DNA from: Cohnella sp. SGD-V74
Lineage (GTDB): Bacteria > Bacillota > Bacilli > Paenibacillales > Paenibacillaceae
Direction: 5' to 3'
Length of the DNA stretch: 64,000 bases
Assembly (NCBI RefSeq): GCF_003001675.1
Contig: NZ_PVYW01000017.1
Location: forward strand, 62,001 to 126,000
Shown here: positions 61,457-64,000 of the stretch, piece after piece
Numbering within the stretch: position 1 is the stretch's first letter
Layout: every line of letters begins with the position of its first letter
Program-made: the position numbers and the translations under genes
The notes under the pieces: generated by a model
Told to the model about the DNA's origin: nothing
The model's input: the letters and a program-made list of their open reading frames with translations, nothing else
Database searches by the model: none

Positions 61457-61470
61457 TGTTATCGCTTACA
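61457..61470 (-). promoter_or_regulatory. CcpA cre site
   Basis: TGTAAGCGATAACA on the minus strand matches TGWAANCGNTNWCA at all 14 positions. It lies just downstream of the -10 box, so it predicts catabolite repression of the binding-protein gene. Confidence 0.85.
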
Positions 61471-61477
61471 TTTCCTA

Positions 61478-61483
61478 ATTATA
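61478..61483 (-). promoter_or_regulatory. -10 box of the mannan binding-protein gene
   Basis: Perfect TATAAT on the minus strand. Upstream TTTCCA and TGGAAA form an inverted repeat in the -35 region, a possible activator site. Confidence 0.55.
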
Positions 61484-61589
61484 AGCACTTTCCACTCAAT
61501 GGAAATGTACTCTATTTGCTTTTATTGTCGCACTTTATGCTAACAAATGACTAAAATAGGGTGACAAATGAGGATGGGGGACACATGCT

Positions 61590-61926
61590 CGTGGGGCGGG
61601 CTTATTGGGTGAGCCTGCGGGGCGGCGGGGGCAATACGCACGCGGGACGGGCTTATTGGGCGAGCCTGCGGGGCTGCGGGGGCAATACGCACGTGGAACG
61701 GGCTTATTGTGAGAGCCTGCGGGGAGACGGGGGCAATACGCACGTGGGACGCGCTTATTGCGCGAGTCTGCGGGGAGACGGGGGCAATACGCACGTGAGA
61801 CGAGCTTATTGCGAGAGTCTGCGGGGCGGCGGGGGCAATACACACGCGGGACGCGCTTATTGCGCGAGCCTGCGGGGCGGCGGCGGCAACATGCACGTGA
61901 GACGAGCTTATTGCGAGAGTCTGCGG
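61590..61926. repeat. 51-bp minisatellite, seven units
   Basis: CTTATT recurs at 61601, 61652, 61703, 61754, 61805, 61856 and 61907, an exact 51-base period. Because 51 is divisible by three, long repetitive frames stay open on both strands (17-residue unit AYCASLRGGGGNTHVGR type), but there is no coherent gene. It fills the gap between the mannan binding-protein and GH130 genes. Confidence 0.9.
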
Positions 61927-61956
61927 GGCTTTTGGGTCTCTAACATCTTCAGACGA

Positions 61957-61994
61957 GAAAGCCCCCTCCATCGGACGAGGTCCGGGAAGGGGCT
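61957..61994 (-). terminator. intrinsic terminator of GH130 operon
   Basis: Minus-strand AGCCCCTTCC and GGAGGGGGCT pair with an inner CGGAC/GTCCG hairpin, then TTTC. It lies 22 bases after the stop. Confidence 0.75.
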
Positions 61995-62015
61995 CTGCGA
62001 GGAAGCGATGATGAA

Positions 62016-63215
62016 TCAGCGATTCAGAAACGCGTATTCCGGGCGCTTCATCAGCTCCAGATTGCGTTCGATCAGCTCGGAGCGCTGCTCGACGCAAGCG
62101 CGGGAGCGAAGCGGATCGGAAGGCGTGTTCACGCAATAGTCGACGAGTTGTTCGACCGACGTCTCCGCGACGTGGCAGCGAGTGTCGGAGGACGCGTAAT
62201 AAATGTAGACTTTGCCGTCGTCGTCGGCAATGACGCCGTTGCAGAAGATGACGTTCGACACGTCGCCGACGCGTTCGATTCCTTCCGGAGCGATCAGATG
62301 TCCGCCCGGCGCGTAAGTGACTTTGTCCGGCGCCGCCAGATCCGTCATGAACGCGTAGACGACATAGCGCAGTCCGGCCGCCGTATTGCGCACGCCGTGG
62401 GCGATGTGCAGCCAGCCCCGATCCGTTCTGATCGGCGCCGGTCCTTGCCCGTTCTTCACTTCCTTGATCGTATGGTACGCTTTCGCGTCGACAATCGTCT
62501 CGCGGTCGATGACCGCCGGATTCATGCTATCGGACAACCCCCAGCCGATGCCCCCGCCGGCGCCCGTATCGATGAAGCCGTCCTGCGGCCGCGTATAGAA
62601 TGCGTATTTGCCGTTCACGAACTCCGGATGAAGCACGACGTTGCGCTGCTGCGGGGACGGCGTCTTCAGGTCGGGCAGCCGCTCCCACGACTCCAGATCC
62701 TTCGTGCGAACGATGCCGCCCTGCGCGACCGCGCTCGACGTGTCGCCCTTCGGAGCGTCCGGATCTTTGCGCTCGGTGCAGAACAGGCCGTAGATCCAGC
62801 CGTCTTCATGCTGCACGAGCCGCATGTCGTACACGTTGATGTCCGGATCTTCCGTCTCCGGAAGCAGCACCGGGTATTCCCGGAACCGGAAGCCCCCCGT
62901 CGGCCGGTCGCTCTCCGCGACGGCGAAAAACGATTTGCGGTCGGCGCCTTCCACCCGCGCCATCAGCACGTACTTGCCGTTCAGCTTGATCGCGCCCGGA
63001 TTAAAAGCGGCGTTGACGCCGAGACGCTCCAGCAGCAGTGGATTCGTCTCCGGATTCAGATCGTATCGCCAATGGATCGGCGCGTGCGCCGCCGTCAGCA
63101 CCGGCAGCTCGTACCTCGCATAGACGCCGTTGCTAGCTGCGGGGCGGTTCTCTTGATGAATCAGCGCTTCGTATTCGGCTGCCGTCTCTTTCAACTTGGA
63201 CATAAATTCGCTCAT
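62016..63215 (-). CDS. GH130 beta-mannoside phosphorylase
   Basis: 399 residues, five-bladed propeller. Landmarks: [19 protein letters not shown] near 70, the catalytic Asp likely in [12 protein letters not shown] near 123, and phosphate-pocket residues in [23 protein letters not shown]. Length and the full C terminus fit the subgroup that phosphorolyses 4-O-beta-mannosyl-glucose, giving mannose-1-phosphate and glucose. The adjacent epimerase would make that substrate from mannobiose. Confidence 0.88.
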   Translation of the reverse strand: MSEFMSKLKETAAEYEALIHQENRPAASNGVYARYELPVLTAAHAPIHWRYDLNPETNPLLLERLGVNAAFNPGAIKLNGKYVLMARVEGADRKSFFAVAESDRPTGGFRFREYPVLLPETEDPDINVYDMRLVQHEDGWIYGLFCTERKDPDAPKGDTSSAVAQGGIVRTKDLESWERLPDLKTPSPQQRNVVLHPEFVNGKYAFYTRPQDGFIDTGAGGGIGWGLSDSMNPAVIDRETIVDAKAYHTIKEVKNGQGPAPIRTDRGWLHIAHGVRNTAAGLRYVVYAFMTDLAAPDKVTYAPGGHLIAPEGIERVGDVSNVIFCNGVIADDDGKVYIYYASSDTRCHVAETSVEQLVDYCVNTPSDPLRSRACVEQRSELIERNLELMKRPEYAFLNR

Positions 63216-63261
63216 GATACCGATTCCCTTCTATTATGAGGATTGCGATTTCTTCAAGCGA

Positions 63262-64000
63262 TTAAAGCACGCGCTCCAACCGCTCCAACGCTTCCATGCA
63301 GGCTCGGGCGTTGTGGTACGGACATTTCCAAGGACCGGCTTTGTCGTGACCCGGCACCGGCTCGCCCGTCCGCATTACCTGCCAATGCCATTCGCCATGC
63401 TCGCCGTCCCGGATAAAGCCGCGAATGAACGCCCAGCTCGCTTTCGCCGCATCGAGATACTTCTGTTCTCCCGACAACTGACAGGCGTTCAGGAATCCGA
63501 CCATCGCTTCGGCTTGCGGCCACCAGTCCTTCGAGTCGTCGAGACGTCCGTCTCCGTGCAGTTCGTTAAACACGCCTCCGTCTTGATCCACGCCTTGCTC
63601 CAGCGTTGCCCGCGCCATTTCGAGCGCTTCCCGCCGAACCCGCTCCGTTCGCAGCGAATCGCCGAGCACGTCCGCGGCTTCGCACAGCAGCCAGCTTCCT
63701 TCGATGTCGTGCCCGTACGAGACGTCTCCCGACTTCGACACCCACTCATCGTCGAAAAAGAGCCGGAAATGGTGCGTACCCTTATCCACGATTTTGTCCA
63801 GATGAACGTCGATCAGCTCCGCCAGCTTGACCCGCAGCCCTTCCGGCTTCCATACCCGGTACAGGTTCGTGTACGCTTCCAGCACGTGCAGATGCGTGTT
63901 CATCGACTTGCGCTCGTTCAAGTCCTTGCCGCTGAGCGACAGGTCGGCCGTCTCCGTCCAATCCCGCGCGAGCGCTTCGACATAGCCGAGGCGAACCGGA
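63262..64000 (-). CDS. cellobiose 2-epimerase-like protein (AGE family), cut by window edge
   Basis: The frame stays open from 64000 to the stop at 63262, about 246 visible residues; the N terminus is outside. The (alpha/alpha)6 barrel motifs of the AGE family are present: SGKDLNERKSMNTHLHVLEAYTNLYR with a catalytic His, SYGHDIEGSWLLCEAADVLG with another, KDWWPQAEAMVGF, and GEWHWQVMRTGEPVPGHDKAGPWKCPYHNARACMEAL. It would convert beta-1,4-mannobiose to mannosyl-glucose. It precedes the GH130 gene by 46 bases on the same strand. Confidence 0.9.
   Translation of the reverse strand, partial: PVRLGYVEALARDWTETADLSLSGKDLNERKSMNTHLHVLEAYTNLYRVWKPEGLRVKLAELIDVHLDKIVDKGTHHFRLFFDDEWVSKSGDVSYGHDIEGSWLLCEAADVLGDSLRTERVRREALEMARATLEQGVDQDGGVFNELHGDGRLDDSKDWWPQAEAMVGFLNACQLSGEQKYLDAAKASWAFIRGFIRDGEHGEWHWQVMRTGEPVPGHDKAGPWKCPYHNARACMEALERLERVL

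Noticed and set aside
61535-62139. Overlapping frames on both strands
   Set aside because: They result from a 51-base period divisible by three and partly overlap the GH130 gene.

Overview
The window looks like a chromosomal segment of a high-GC member of the Paenibacillaceae (Paenibacillus or Cohnella type). The reasons are strong Gram-positive ribosome binding sites, lipoprotein signal peptides, three lpl/YesMN-style sugar-uptake modules, a B. subtilis-like Btr/Feu iron locus, GlnR/TnrA-type boxes, Fur boxes and CcpA cre sites. No rRNA, tRNA, phage genes, CRISPR array or intact transposase was seen. Nearly all genes lie on the minus strand; the plus strand carries only the btr iron locus, one ABC ATPase, narK and a serine protease.

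Layout: (1) 1-10.2 kb holds a sugar module: DUF5703-type glycosidase, two permeases, lipoprotein and a YesM/YesN pair, followed by a fatty acid desaturase and a truncated AraC regulator. (2) 10.4-13.3 kb is an ABC-2 exporter operon behind a leader that reads as a ykkC-class riboswitch plus terminator. (3) 13.4-16.6 kb is a Fur-controlled siderophore locus (Btr-like regulator, binding protein, esterase), followed by a MITE-like element. (4) 17-26 kb is a sulfonate/sulfate-ester-like region: aldo/keto reductase, arylsulfotransferase, MarR, an Ssu-type ABC transporter and an AprA/AprB-like flavoprotein-ferredoxin pair. (5) 26-34.1 kb is an alpha-galactosidase (GH4) module with its own YesM/YesN pair. 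(6) 34.4-36.4 kb has a Fur-box flavodoxin, a second MITE copy and small genes. (7) 36.4-42.4 kb is the assimilatory nitrate cluster nasB-nasC facing narK. (8) 43.2-50.8 kb is an alpha-L-fucosidase module. (9) 50.9-59.9 kb has an HtrA-like protease, an IclR/aminotransferase/MlrC operon, an SGNH hydrolase, an FMN reductase and a NarL-type two-component system. (10) 60-64 kb is a mannan-utilisation module (binding protein, GH130 phosphorylase, cellobiose 2-epimerase cut by the window edge).

The strongest discoveries are in RNA. Both divergent nitrate transcripts carry paired hexaloop hairpins (A at loop position 1 and G at position 4 in three of four loops) abutting intrinsic terminators, as expected of ANTAR-protein antitermination targets, and both promoters carry GlnR/TnrA-like boxes. 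Nitrogen status would set initiation and an unseen ANTAR protein would set readthrough. The exporter operon has a ykkC-like aptamer whose closing-stem strand is also the 5' half of a terminator. The oddest protein set is the AprAB-like pair inside an Ssu-type transporter operon that lacks an SsuD-like monooxygenase. Three unrelated minisatellites (47, 50 and 51 bp periods) and a pair of 217-bp inverted-repeat elements account for most of the remaining intergenic DNA.
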